Assembly: GCF_024497955.1 (NCBI RefSeq)
Contig: NZ_JANHKP010000017.1
Location: 1 to 64,000, forward strand
Length of the DNA stretch: 64,000 nt
Direction of reading: 5' to 3'
Origin: Streptomyces sp. C10-9-1
Lineage (GTDB): Bacteria; Actinomycetota; Actinomycetes; Streptomycetales; Streptomycetaceae
The number at the start of each line of letters is the position of its first letter. Position 1 is the stretch's first letter. The notes under the pieces are model-generated. The model made no database searches. It was not told where the DNA came from and saw only the letters and a program-made list of their open reading frames with translations. Both the position numbers and the translations under genes were made by a program. Of the stretch, positions 54,546 to 62,955 are shown one piece after another.

Positions 54546-55868
54546 GTGATCTCTCGAATCGACCTGCGCGGCGACGCCCTCCCCGAGGGCACCGCCCTGC
54601 GCGACCTGCTGCCCCGTGCCGACTTCGACGTCGCGGCCGCCCTGGAGAAGGTGCGCCCGATCTGCGAGGACGTGCATCATCGGGGCGACGCGGCGCTGAT
54701 CGACTACGCGCAGCGGTTCGACGGGGTCGCCCTGGAGCAGGTGCGGGTGCCCGCCGAGGCCCTGGACCGGGCCCTGCGGGAGCTCGACCCCGAGGTCAGG
54801 GCCGCGCTGGAGGAGTCCGTCCGCCGTGCCCGCATCGTCCACCGGGCCCAGCGCCGCAAGGACCACACCACCCAGGTCGTGCCCGGCGGCACCGTGACCG
54901 AGAAGTGGGTTCCGGTCGACCGCGTCGGCCTGTATGCACCCGGCGGCCGCTCCGTCTACCCGTCCTCGGTGGTCATGAACGTGGTCCCGGCGCAGGAGGC
55001 GGGGGTGCCCTCGCTGGCGCTCGCCTCCCCCGCCCAGCGCGAGTTCGGCGGACTGCCCCACCCGACCATCCTCGCCGCCTGCGCGCTGCTGGGCGTCGAC
55101 GAGGTCTACGCCGTCGGCGGGGCCACCGCCGTGGCGATGTTCGCCCACGGCACCGAGTCCTGCGCCCCGGCCAACATGGTCACCGGCCCCGGCAACATCT
55201 GGGTCGCCGCCGCCAAGCGCTACTTCACCGGCCGGATCGGCATCGACGCCGAGGCCGGACCGACCGAGATCGCCATCCTCGCGGACGCCACCGCCGACCC
55301 CGCGCACGTCGCCGCCGACCTGATCAGCCAGGCCGAGCACGACCCGCTGGCCGCCGCGGTGCTGGTCACCGACTCCGAGGAGCTGGCCGCGGCCGTCGAG
55401 CGGGAGCTGGAGCCCCAGATCGCGGCCACCCGGCACGTCGAGGACCGGATCAAGCCCGCCCTCACCGGCCGCCAGTCGGCGATCGTGCTGGTCTCCTCGG
55501 TGGAGGACGGACTGAAGGTCGTCGACGCCTACGGGGCCGAGCACCTGGAGATCCAGACCGCGGACGCCGCAGCGCTCGCCGACCGGGTGCGCAACGCGGG
55601 CGCGGTCTTCGTCGGTCCCTTCTCGCCCGTCTCCCTCGGGGACTACGCGGCCGGCTCCAACCACGTGCTGCCCACCGGTGGCTGCGCCTGCCACTCCTCG
55701 GGCCTGTCCGTGCAGTCCTTCCTGCGCGGCATCCACGTCGTGGACTACAGCCGCGACGCCCTCGCCGAGGTCACCCACCACGTGGTGACCCTCGCCGAGG
55801 CGGAGGACCTGCCCGCGCACGGCGCCGCCCTCAAGGCCCGCTTCGGCTGGGAGGTGCCCGGACGATGA
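54546..55868 (+). CDS. hisD: histidinol dehydrogenase HisD
   Basis: 440-aa enzyme oxidising L-histidinol to L-histidine in two NAD+ steps. Zinc/catalytic residues: Q262 and H265 in SQAEHDP, E332 and H333 in GAEHLEIQ. NMVTGPGNIWVAAAKRYFTG is the family signature. GTG 54546 is 7 nt after GAGAAT and lacks a Shine-Dalgarno, suggesting a leaderless start. First gene of the his operon; its stop overlaps hisC by 4 bp. Confidence 0.96.
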   Translation: MISRIDLRGDALPEGTALRDLLPRADFDVAAALEKVRPICEDVHHRGDAALIDYAQRFDGVALEQVRVPAEALDRALRELDPEVRAALEESVRRARIVHRAQRRKDHTTQVVPGGTVTEKWVPVDRVGLYAPGGRSVYPSSVVMNVVPAQEAGVPSLALASPAQREFGGLPHPTILAACALLGVDEVYAVGGATAVAMFAHGTESCAPANMVTGPGNIWVAAAKRYFTGRIGIDAEAGPTEIAILADATADPAHVAADLISQAEHDPLAAAVLVTDSEELAAAVERELEPQIAATRHVEDRIKPALTGRQSAIVLVSSVEDGLKVVDAYGAEHLEIQTADAAALADRVRNAGAVFVGPFSPVSLGDYAAGSNHVLPTGGCACHSSGLSVQSFLRGIHVVDYSRDALAEVTHHVVTLAEAEDLPAHGAALKARFGWEVPGR

Positions 55869-57040
55869 CCGGCGCCACCACCGCGCGCGCGACGGACCCC
55901 GGGCCCGTCGGCATCGACGACCTGCCCGTCCGCGAGGAGCTCCGGGGCAAGTCCCCCTACGGCGCGCCGCAGCTGGACGTCCCCGTCCGGCTCAACACCA
56001 ACGAGAACCCCTACCCGCTGCCGGACGCCCTGGTCGACCGGATCGCCGAGCGGGTCCGCGAGGCCGCCCGGCACCTGAACCGCTACCCGGACCGGGACGC
56101 GGTCGCCCTGCGCACCGAGCTCGCCCGCTACCTGACCCGCACCACGGGCCACCCGGTCGCGGCCGGGAACGTATGGGCGGCCAACGGCTCCAACGAGGTC
56201 CTCCAGCAGCTGCTGCAGACCTTCGCCGGGCCCGGCCGGAGGGCCATCGGCTTCGAGCCCTCGTACTCGATGCACAGCCTGATCTCCCGCGGCACCGGCA
56301 CCGAGTGGATCTCCGGTCCGCGCAACGAGGACTTCACCCTCGACCCGGCCGCCGCGGCGGAGGCGATCGCGCGGCACCGCCCCCACGTGGTGTTCGTCAC
56401 CTCGCCCAACAACCCGACCGGGACGGCCGTCGGCGCGGACACCGTGCTCGCCCTGTACGAGGCGGCCCAGGAGGCCCGCCCCTCGCTGGTCGTCGTCGAC
56501 GAGGCGTACGTCGAGTTCAGCCACGGCGACTCGCTGCTGCCGCTGATCGAGGGCCGCCCGAACCTGGTGGTCTCCCGGACCATGTCCAAGGCCTTCGGTG
56601 CCGCCGGGCTGCGGCTCGGCTACCTCGCCGCGCACCCGGCCGTCGTCGACGCGGTCCAGCTCGTCCGCCTGCCGTACCACCTCTCGGCCGTCACCCAGGC
56701 CACCGCGCTGGCCGCCCTGGAGCACACCGACACGCTGCTCGGCTACGTGGACCGGCTGAAGTCGGAGCGCGACCGGCTGGTCGGGGAGCTGACCGCGATG
56801 GGCTTCGAGGTCACCGCGTCCGACGCCAACTTCGTGCAGTTCGGCCGCTTCGACGACGCCCACGCGGCCTGGCGCCGGATGCTGGAGCGCGGCGTGCTGG
56901 TCCGGGACAACGGCGTGCCCGGCCGCCTGCGGGTGACCGCGGGCACTCCCGAGGAGAACGACGCGTTCCTCGACGCCGCACGAGAGTTGACGTCCTACGT
57001 GGGCAACGGCCCCACGCCCCCTAAGGAGCACAGCGCATGA
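55865..57040 (+). CDS. hisC: histidinol-phosphate aminotransferase HisC
   Basis: 391-aa PLP aminotransferase (class I/II). PLP lysine K242 in SRTMSKAFGAAGLRLGY; SPNNPTG and VVDEAYVEF carry the Asn and Asp/Tyr ligands. ATGA overlaps with hisD and hisB at each end. Confidence 0.95.
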   Translation: MTGATTARATDPGPVGIDDLPVREELRGKSPYGAPQLDVPVRLNTNENPYPLPDALVDRIAERVREAARHLNRYPDRDAVALRTELARYLTRTTGHPVAAGNVWAANGSNEVLQQLLQTFAGPGRRAIGFEPSYSMHSLISRGTGTEWISGPRNEDFTLDPAAAAEAIARHRPHVVFVTSPNNPTGTAVGADTVLALYEAAQEARPSLVVVDEAYVEFSHGDSLLPLIEGRPNLVVSRTMSKAFGAAGLRLGYLAAHPAVVDAVQLVRLPYHLSAVTQATALAALEHTDTLLGYVDRLKSERDRLVGELTAMGFEVTASDANFVQFGRFDDAHAAWRRMLERGVLVRDNGVPGRLRVTAGTPEENDAFLDAARELTSYVGNGPTPPKEHSA

Positions 57041-57630
57041 GCCGCACCGGCCGCGTGGAGCGGACCACCAAGGAGACCTCGGTCGTCGTCGAGATCGACC
57101 TCGACGGCACCGGCAGGGTCGACGTCGCGACGGGCGTCGGCTTCTTCGACCACATGCTCGACCAGCTCGGCCGCCACGGCCTGTTCGACCTCACCGTCAA
57201 GACCGACGGCGACCTGCACATCGACACCCACCACACCATCGAGGACACGGCCCTGGCCCTCGGAGCGGCCTTCCGCCAGGCCCTCGGGGACAAGGTCGGC
57301 ATCTACCGCTTCGGCAACTGCACGGTCCCCCTGGACGAGTCGCTCGCCCGGGTCACCGTGGACCTCTCGGGCCGCCCCTACCTGGTGCACAGCGAGCCGG
57401 AGAACATGGCGCCGATGATCGGCGCCTACGACACCACGATGACACGCCACATCCTGGAGTCCTTCGTCGCCCAGGCGCAGGTCGCGCTGCACGTGCACGT
57501 CCCCTACGGCCGCAACGCGCACCACATCGTCGAGTGCCAGTTCAAGGCCCTCGCCCGGGCCCTGCGCTACGCCAGCGAGCGCGACCCCCGCGCCGCCGGC
57601 ATCCTGCCCTCCACGAAGGGCGCGCTGTAA
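57037..57630 (+). CDS. hisB: imidazoleglycerol-phosphate dehydratase HisB
   Basis: 197-aa monofunctional IGPD (no phosphatase domain). Metal-binding His/Glu motifs: DHMLDQLGRHG, DTHHTIEDTA, AHHIVECQFKA. Overlaps hisC by 4 bp. Confidence 0.96.
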   Translation: MSRTGRVERTTKETSVVVEIDLDGTGRVDVATGVGFFDHMLDQLGRHGLFDLTVKTDGDLHIDTHHTIEDTALALGAAFRQALGDKVGIYRFGNCTVPLDESLARVTVDLSGRPYLVHSEPENMAPMIGAYDTTMTRHILESFVAQAQVALHVHVPYGRNAHHIVECQFKALARALRYASERDPRAAGILPSTKGAL

Positions 57631-57635
57631 CCGAG

Positions 57636-57803
57636 ATGACGGGTCTGTCCACCATCCTGATCGTCGTGGGGCTCTTCCTCGCCGGCGGGGTCTACTCCTT
57701 CGCCAAGCAGGGCCTGCCCCGGGGCGTGATCGGGCTCCTCGCCGGAGCCTCCTTCATGTGCCTGCTCGCGGGCGTCCTGCGGATCCAGGGAATCTGGGAG
57801 TGA
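57636..57803 (+). CDS. small two-helix membrane protein in his operon (55 aa)
   Basis: 55 residues with two hydrophobic segments (about 5-21 and 30-49) joined by FAKQGLPRG. It lies 5 bp after hisB and 5 bp before hisH. The ATG at 57636 is preceded by weak SD-like purines. Position is conserved in my memory of Streptomyces his loci, but no function is known. Confidence 0.75.
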   Translation: MTGLSTILIVVGLFLAGGVYSFAKQGLPRGVIGLLAGASFMCLLAGVLRIQGIWE

Positions 57804-57808
57804 GCGCC

Positions 57809-58450
57809 ATGAGCACATCCAAGAAGGTCGTCGTCTTCGACTACGGCTTCGGCAACGTCCGCTCGGCCGAGCGCGCCCTGGCCCGCGTCGGCGCCGAGGT
57901 CGAGATCACCCGCGACTACGACACGGCCATGAACGCCGACGGCCTGCTGGTGCCGGGCGTCGGTGCCTTCTCCGCCTGCATGCGGGGCCTGAAGCGGGCC
58001 CGCGGCGACTGGGTCGTCGGCCGGCGCCTGGCGGGCGGCCGGCCCGTCATGGGCATCTGCGTCGGCATGCAGATCCTCTTCTCCCGCGGCATCGAGCACG
58101 GCGTCGAGACCGAGGGCCTCGACGAGTGGCCCGGCACGGTGGGCCCGCTGAAGGCCCCGGTCGTCCCCCACATGGGCTGGAACACCGTGGACGCCCCCGA
58201 GGACAGCGCCCTGTTCGCCGGGCTCGGCCCGCGGGAGCGCTTCTACTTCGTGCACTCCTACGCCGTGCACGGGTGGGAGCTCGAAACCGCCAACCCGGCC
58301 CTGCGCGCCCCTCAGGTCACCTGGGCCACCCACGGCGAGCGCTTCGTCGCCGCCGTCGAGAACGGCGCGCTGTGGGCCACCCAGTTCCACCCCGAGAAGT
58401 CCGGCGACGCCGGAGCCCAGCTCCTCACCAACTGGATCGGAACACTGTGA
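57809..58450 (+). CDS. hisH: imidazole glycerol phosphate synthase, glutaminase subunit HisH
   Basis: 213-aa class I glutamine amidotransferase feeding ammonia to HisF. Catalytic C84 in GICVGMQIL, H194 and E196 in QFHPEKS. ATG 57809 with GGGAG 8 nt upstream; GTG 57800 overlapping the previous stop is an alternative. Confidence 0.95.
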   Translation: MSTSKKVVVFDYGFGNVRSAERALARVGAEVEITRDYDTAMNADGLLVPGVGAFSACMRGLKRARGDWVVGRRLAGGRPVMGICVGMQILFSRGIEHGVETEGLDEWPGTVGPLKAPVVPHMGWNTVDAPEDSALFAGLGPRERFYFVHSYAVHGWELETANPALRAPQVTWATHGERFVAAVENGALWATQFHPEKSGDAGAQLLTNWIGTL

Positions 58451-59175
58451 GCAGCACGCTTGAACTCCTCCCCGCCGTCGACGTCCGCGACGGGCAGGCC
58501 GTCCGCCTCGTGCACGGCGAGTCCGGCACCGAGACCTCCTACGGCTCCCCGCTGGAGGCCGCCCTCGCCTGGCAGCGCGCCGGTGCCGAGTGGCTGCACC
58601 TGGTCGACCTCGACGCGGCCTTCGGCACCGGCGACAACCGGGAGCTGATCGCCGAGGTCGCCGGTGCCATGGACATCAAGGTCGAGCTCTCCGGCGGCAT
58701 CCGCGACGACGCCTCGCTCGCCGCCGCGCTCGCCACCGGCTGCCGCCGGGTCAACCTCGGCACCGCGGCCCTGGAGACCCCCGAGTGGGTCGCCAAGGTG
58801 ATCGCCGAGCACGGCGACCGCATCGCCGTCGGACTGGACGTCCGCGGCACCACGCTGCGCGGGCGTGGCTGGACCCGCGACGGGGGCGACCTCTACGAGA
58901 CCCTCGCCCGCCTCGACTCCGAGGGCTGCGCCCGCTACGTGGTGACCGACATCGCCAAGGACGGCACCCTCCAGGGCCCCAACCTGGAGCTGCTGCGCAA
59001 CGTCTGCGCAGCCACCGACAAGCCCGTCGTCGCCTCCGGCGGCGTCTCCTCCCTCGACGACCTGCGCGCGCTGTCCGCCCTGGTGCCCGAGGGTGTCGAG
59101 GGCGCCATCGTCGGCAAGGCCCTCTACGCCGAGGCGTTCACGCTCCAGGAGGCACTCGCGGCGGTGTCGGCGTGA
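58447..59175 (+). CDS. priA: bifunctional phosphoribosyl isomerase PriA (HisA/TrpF)
   Basis: 242-aa (beta/alpha)8 barrel. Acid/base residues D12 (AVDVRDG) and D131 (GLDVRG) and S82 in LSGG match the S. coelicolor PriA residues (offset by 1). PriA performs both the HisA step and the TrpF step in streptomycetes, which lack a separate trpF. GTGA overlap with hisH. Confidence 0.95.
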   Translation: MSSTLELLPAVDVRDGQAVRLVHGESGTETSYGSPLEAALAWQRAGAEWLHLVDLDAAFGTGDNRELIAEVAGAMDIKVELSGGIRDDASLAAALATGCRRVNLGTAALETPEWVAKVIAEHGDRIAVGLDVRGTTLRGRGWTRDGGDLYETLARLDSEGCARYVVTDIAKDGTLQGPNLELLRNVCAATDKPVVASGGVSSLDDLRALSALVPEGVEGAIVGKALYAEAFTLQEALAAVSA

Positions 59176-59588
59176 CCGGATCCGTCGACCGCGTCGGCTC
59201 GGACGGCCCCTGGGAGGAGGCCTTCGGCTACTCCCGGGCCGTCCGGCTGCCGAACGGGCTGGTCCTGGTCTCCGGCTGCACCTCCGTCGTCGGCGGCGAG
59301 ATCGCCGCGGGCAGCCCCCACGAGCAGGCCCTGACCGCCTTCGGGGTGGCCCTCGACGCCCTGAAGCAGTTCGGCCTGGGCGCGGCCGACGTCGTGCGCA
59401 CCCGCATGTACCTCACCCACGCCCGGGACGTCGACGAGGTCGGCCGCGCCCACCGGGAGCTCTTCGGGGACGTCCGCCCGGCCGCCTCCATGGTGATCGT
59501 CTCCGGCTTCGTCGACCCCTCGCTGGTGGTCGAGGTCGAGGTCGAGGCGTACCGGCCCCCCACCGCAACCGAGGGAGGAACCGCATGA
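59172..59588 (+). CDS. RidA (YjgF/UK114)-like protein
   Basis: 138-aa protein with RidA features: VRLPNGLVLVSGCTSV, AFGVALDALKQFGLGAADVVRTRMYLT, and VVEVEVEAYRP. It lacks the complete Arg-105-type motif in an easily recognised form, so enamine/imine deaminase activity is unproven. It is embedded by GTGA and ATGA overlaps between priA and hisF. Confidence 0.85.
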   Translation: MTGSVDRVGSDGPWEEAFGYSRAVRLPNGLVLVSGCTSVVGGEIAAGSPHEQALTAFGVALDALKQFGLGAADVVRTRMYLTHARDVDEVGRAHRELFGDVRPAASMVIVSGFVDPSLVVEVEVEAYRPPTATEGGTA

Positions 59589-60340
59589 CCCTCGCGGTAC
59601 GCGTCATCCCCTGCCTGGACGTCGACGCCGGGCGCGTCGTCAAGGGCGTCAACTTCCGCGACCTGCGCGACGCGGGCGACCCGGTCGAGATGGCCAAGCT
59701 CTACGACGCCGAGGGCGCCGACGAGCTGACCTTCCTGGACATCACCGCCTCCTCCGGCAACCGCGAGACCACCTACGACGTGGTCCGCCGCACCGCCGAG
59801 CAGGTCTTCATCCCGCTCACCGTGGGCGGCGGCGTCCGCTCCGCCGACGACGTGGACCGCCTGCTGAGGGCCGGTGCGGACAAGGTCGGCGTCAACACCG
59901 CGGCCATCGCCCGGCCGGAGCTGATCCGCGAGATCGCCGAACGCTTCGGCCGCCAGGTGCTGGTGCTGTCGGTCGACGCCCGGCGCACCGCCGAGGGCTC
60001 CTTCGAGGTCACCACGCACGGCGGCCGCCGGGGCACCGGCATCGACGCGGTCGAGTGGGCCCACCGCGCGGCCGAGCTCGGTGCGGGCGAGATCCTGCTG
60101 AACTCCATGGACGCCGACGGCACCAAGGACGGCTACGACACGGAGATGATCGCCGCCGTCCGCCGGCATGTCACCGTGCCGGTGATCGCCTCCGGCGGCG
60201 CCGGGAGGGCGGCCGACTTCGCGCCCGCCATCGACGCGGGCGCGGACGCGGTGCTCGCCGCCTCCGTGTTCCACTTCGGCGACCTGCGCATCGCCGAGGT
60301 GAAGGACGCCCTGCGGGAAGCGGGCCACCCGGTCCGCTGA
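59585..60340 (+). CDS. hisF: imidazole glycerol phosphate synthase, cyclase subunit HisF
   Basis: 251-aa (beta/alpha)8 barrel with D12 (PCLDVDAGRVVKG) and the second catalytic Asp in VLSVDARR; phosphate-binding IASGGAG and VLAASVFHFG. Works with HisH. ATG overlaps the RidA-like stop. Last gene of the operon. Confidence 0.96.
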   Translation: MTLAVRVIPCLDVDAGRVVKGVNFRDLRDAGDPVEMAKLYDAEGADELTFLDITASSGNRETTYDVVRRTAEQVFIPLTVGGGVRSADDVDRLLRAGADKVGVNTAAIARPELIREIAERFGRQVLVLSVDARRTAEGSFEVTTHGGRRGTGIDAVEWAHRAAELGAGEILLNSMDADGTKDGYDTEMIAAVRRHVTVPVIASGGAGRAADFAPAIDAGADAVLAASVFHFGDLRIAEVKDALREAGHPVR

Positions 60341-60347
60341 CCCCGCC

Positions 60348-60398
60348 GGCGAAGGCCCCCGGGATCCGCCGCCACGGCGGTTCCCAGGGGCCTTCGCC
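60348..60398 (+). terminator. terminator after hisF
   Basis: GGCGAAGGCCCC (60348-60359) pairs with 60387-60398; an inner CCGCCG/CGGCGG stem closes the loop. It starts 8 bp after the hisF stop and ends the his transcript. Confidence 0.8.
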
Positions 60399-60440
60399 GC
60401 GCCCGCCCGCATCCCGACCAGTCCCCGAGAGGCCCCCGAG

Positions 60441-61760
60441 GTGACCCCGCCCACGGCCCCGCAGCCCCCGCCCCGGGGCGGCGGCACCGGGGCGCCCGGT
60501 GCCGCCGCCCCGGGCTGCCCGCCGCCCACGGCGCCGCCCCCCGGACGCCCCGCCCACCGGGACGCCAACGTGCTCCGCTGGCTGGCCGCCTACGCGGCGT
60601 CGGCGACCGGGGACAGCGTCTACTACCTCGCCCTCACCTGGGCGGCGACCCGCTCCGGCGGTGCCGTCCAGGCGGGTGTGGTGATGGCCGTCAGCGCGGT
60701 CCCGCGCGCCCTGCTGATGCTCGGCGGGGGAGTGCTCGCCGACCGGCTCGGCCCGCGCCGGGTCGTGATCGGCACGGACGCCGCCCGCGCCGCGGTCGTC
60801 CTCGGCCTGGCCGCGCTGCTGTGGCTGACCGCGCCCGGGCTGTGGCTGCTGGCGGCCGCCGCGCTGGTGTTCGGCGCCCTGGACGCGGTGTTCATGCCCG
60901 CGGTCGGCGCGCTGCCCCCGCGGATCGCGCCCCCCGGCCAGCTCGCCAGGATCCAGGGCCTGCGCGGACTCGCGGGCCGCGGGGCCGCGGTCGTCGGCGC
61001 GCCGCTCGCCGGGGCGGCGGTCGCCCTCGGCGGGCCGGCGGCCGCCTTCGCCGCGGCCGGGGCCCTGTTCGCCGCCGGTCTGCCCCTGCTGCTCGCCCTG
61101 CGGGTGTCCCCGCTGCCGCCCGCCCCGCAGCAGGACCGGGCGGGGCGCGGCGGGTTCCCGGCGGAGCTGGCGGGCGGGCTGCGGTACGTGCGCCGCCACC
61201 CCGTCCTCGGGCCCCTGGTGGCCGTCGTCGCCGTCAGCGACCTCGGCTTCGTCGGCCCGCTCGGCGTCGGCCTGGCGCTGCTCGCCGACGCCCGGGGCTG
61301 GGGTGCCACCGGGCTCGGCTGGGTGCTCGCGGGCTTCGCCGCGGGCTCCGGCGCCGCCTCCCTGCTCCTCGCCGTGCGCGGCCGCCTGCCCCGGGCCGGT
61401 CTGGTGATGTGCGGGGCGCTGCTCGCCGGTTCCGCCGCCATCGCCGGGCTGGCGCTCGCCGCCCACCTCGCGGCGGCGGTGGCGGCGGCCGCGGCCGTCG
61501 GGGTGCTCACCGGCGTCAGCGGTTCGCTGTGCGGCGCACTGCTGCAGACCGCGGCGGACCCCGCCCACCTGGGCCGGGTCACCTCGCTGGCGACCTTCGT
61601 CAGCCTGGGGCTCGCTCCGCTGAGCTTCCCGCTCACCGGAGCCGCCGTCGGTCTGTGGGGCACCACCCCGGTGTTCGCCGTGAGCGCCGCGGTCTGTGCC
61701 GCGGGCGCCGTGCTCGGCCTCGCCCGGGGCCCGCTGCGGCGCGCCGAGCTGCCCGGCTGA
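60441..61760 (+). CDS. MFS transporter (enterobactin exporter-like)
   Basis: 439-aa MFS permease with about 12 helices after a ~40-aa Pro-rich N-terminus. Motif A-like loop LADRLGPRRVVIGTD is good. A long cytoplasmic loop follows helix 6 (RAGRGGFPAELAGGLRYVRRHPVLG), a form seen in MFS_3/EntS-like exporters. Substrate unknown. GTG 60441. Confidence 0.88.
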   Translation: MTPPTAPQPPPRGGGTGAPGAAAPGCPPPTAPPPGRPAHRDANVLRWLAAYAASATGDSVYYLALTWAATRSGGAVQAGVVMAVSAVPRALLMLGGGVLADRLGPRRVVIGTDAARAAVVLGLAALLWLTAPGLWLLAAAALVFGALDAVFMPAVGALPPRIAPPGQLARIQGLRGLAGRGAAVVGAPLAGAAVALGGPAAAFAAAGALFAAGLPLLLALRVSPLPPAPQQDRAGRGGFPAELAGGLRYVRRHPVLGPLVAVVAVSDLGFVGPLGVGLALLADARGWGATGLGWVLAGFAAGSGAASLLLAVRGRLPRAGLVMCGALLAGSAAIAGLALAAHLAAAVAAAAAVGVLTGVSGSLCGALLQTAADPAHLGRVTSLATFVSLGLAPLSFPLTGAAVGLWGTTPVFAVSAAVCAAGAVLGLARGPLRRAELPG

Positions 61761-61795
61761 GCCGCCCGCCGCACCGCCCGGCGGCGATCCGGGCG

Positions 61796-62428
61796 TCAGA
61801 AGCCGAGCCGGGCCTCGGTCACCTGCGCGATGGTGTCCTTGTCTCCCTCCAGGTCGACCCGCGCCACCGCCTGCCGCCCGAAGGCGAAGAGCGTCAGCTC
61901 GCCCGGCTGCCCGGTCACCGTGACCACCGGCGCACCCCGGTGGGCCACCGCCGTGCGGCCGTCCGGGCGCCGCAGCACCAGGCCGACGGGGGAGCGGCGG
62001 CCCAGCAGCCGCGCCGCCTTCTCCAGCCGGGACCAGAGCACGTTCTCGAAGACCGGGTCCAGGTCCCGGGGGGTCCAGTCGGGCTGCGCCCGGCGCACGT
62101 CCTCGGCGTGCACGAAGAACTCGACCGTGTTGGCCGCCTCGTCGACCTGCTTGATCGCGTACGGGGACATCCGCGGCGGCCCCGTGCGGATGAGCGTGAG
62201 CAGCTCGCCGTAGGGCTTGGCGGCGAACTCGGACCGGATCCGCTCCGTCCGCTCCTTCAGCGCCGTGAGCAGGATCCCGCCCGCCGCGTCCGGCCGGCGC
62301 TCGCGCATCACCACATGGGCGGCGAGGTCCAGGGTCCGCCAGTCGCCGCACAGGGTCGGGGCGTCGGGGCCCGCCGCCTCCAACAGGTCGGCGAGCAGGA
62401 GCCGTTCACGCTTGGCATGGGTCGACAT
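61796..62428 (-). CDS. TIGR03085-family (mycothiol maleylpyruvate isomerase-like) metal-binding protein
   Basis: 210-aa protein of the actinobacterial MDMPI/DinB-like group. The N-terminal helical bundle carries LCGDWRTLDLAAHVVMRERRPDA and ANTVEFFVHAEDVRR, the expected metal-ligand His positions (AAHVV and VHAEDV). Function unknown. ATG 62428. Convergent with the MFS gene. Confidence 0.86.
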   Translation of the reverse strand: MSTHAKRERLLLADLLEAAGPDAPTLCGDWRTLDLAAHVVMRERRPDAAGGILLTALKERTERIRSEFAAKPYGELLTLIRTGPPRMSPYAIKQVDEAANTVEFFVHAEDVRRAQPDWTPRDLDPVFENVLWSRLEKAARLLGRRSPVGLVLRRPDGRTAVAHRGAPVVTVTGQPGELTLFAFGRQAVARVDLEGDKDTIAQVTEARLGF

Positions 62429-62581
62429 GACCGCCAGCGTACGGCGGTACCGCCCGCTGCGCCCAGCGGGCGCGCGGGGTGCGTCGCCGGTACCGCCGAC
62501 GGCCCGGGGCACGGGCGGTGCCGTGCCCGGTGCGCGGACGCGGCGCCCGCGCACCCCCCGCGGCACGGCACAATGGCGTGC
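62429..62581. promoter_or_regulatory. divergent gap with two CGGTACCG dyads
   Basis: Contains the 12-bp palindrome GGCGGTACCGCC (62443-62454) and CGGTACCG (62488-62495). CACAAT (62569-62574) ends 7 nt before the hisI ATG and is a likely -10 of a leaderless transcript. Confidence 0.5.
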
Positions 62582-62944
62582 ATGACCAGCAGCGTCCCCG
62601 ACAGCGCCCTCGACCCCGCGGTCGCCGCCCGGCTCAAGCGAAGCGCCGACGGCCTCGTCCCCGCCATCGCCCAGCAGTACGACACCGGGGAGGTGCTCAT
62701 GCTGGGGTGGATGGACGACGAGGCGCTCCACCGCACCCTGACCACCGGCCGCTGCACCTACTGGTCGCGCAGCCGCGGGGAGTACTGGGTGAAGGGCGAC
62801 ACCTCCGGGCACGTCCAGCTCGTGAAGTCGGTGGCGCTGGACTGCGACGCCGACACCGTGCTCGTCAGGGTCGACCAGGTCGGAGCAGCCTGCCACACGG
62901 GCGCCCGCACCTGCTTCGACGCCGACGTGCTCCTCGACCAGTAG
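62582..62944 (+). CDS. hisI: phosphoribosyl-AMP cyclohydrolase HisI
   Basis: 120-aa monofunctional PRA-CH, opening the purine ring in histidine synthesis. Motifs: TTGRCTYWSRSRGEYWVKG, LDCDADTVLVRVDQVGAACHTGARTCF, with the metal-binding Cys. No HisE domain is fused. Encoded away from the main his operon. ATG 62582; ATG 62573 is possible. Confidence 0.94.
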   Translation: MTSSVPDSALDPAVAARLKRSADGLVPAIAQQYDTGEVLMLGWMDDEALHRTLTTGRCTYWSRSRGEYWVKGDTSGHVQLVKSVALDCDADTVLVRVDQVGAACHTGARTCFDADVLLDQ

Positions 62945-62955
62945 GGTCTGCCGCC

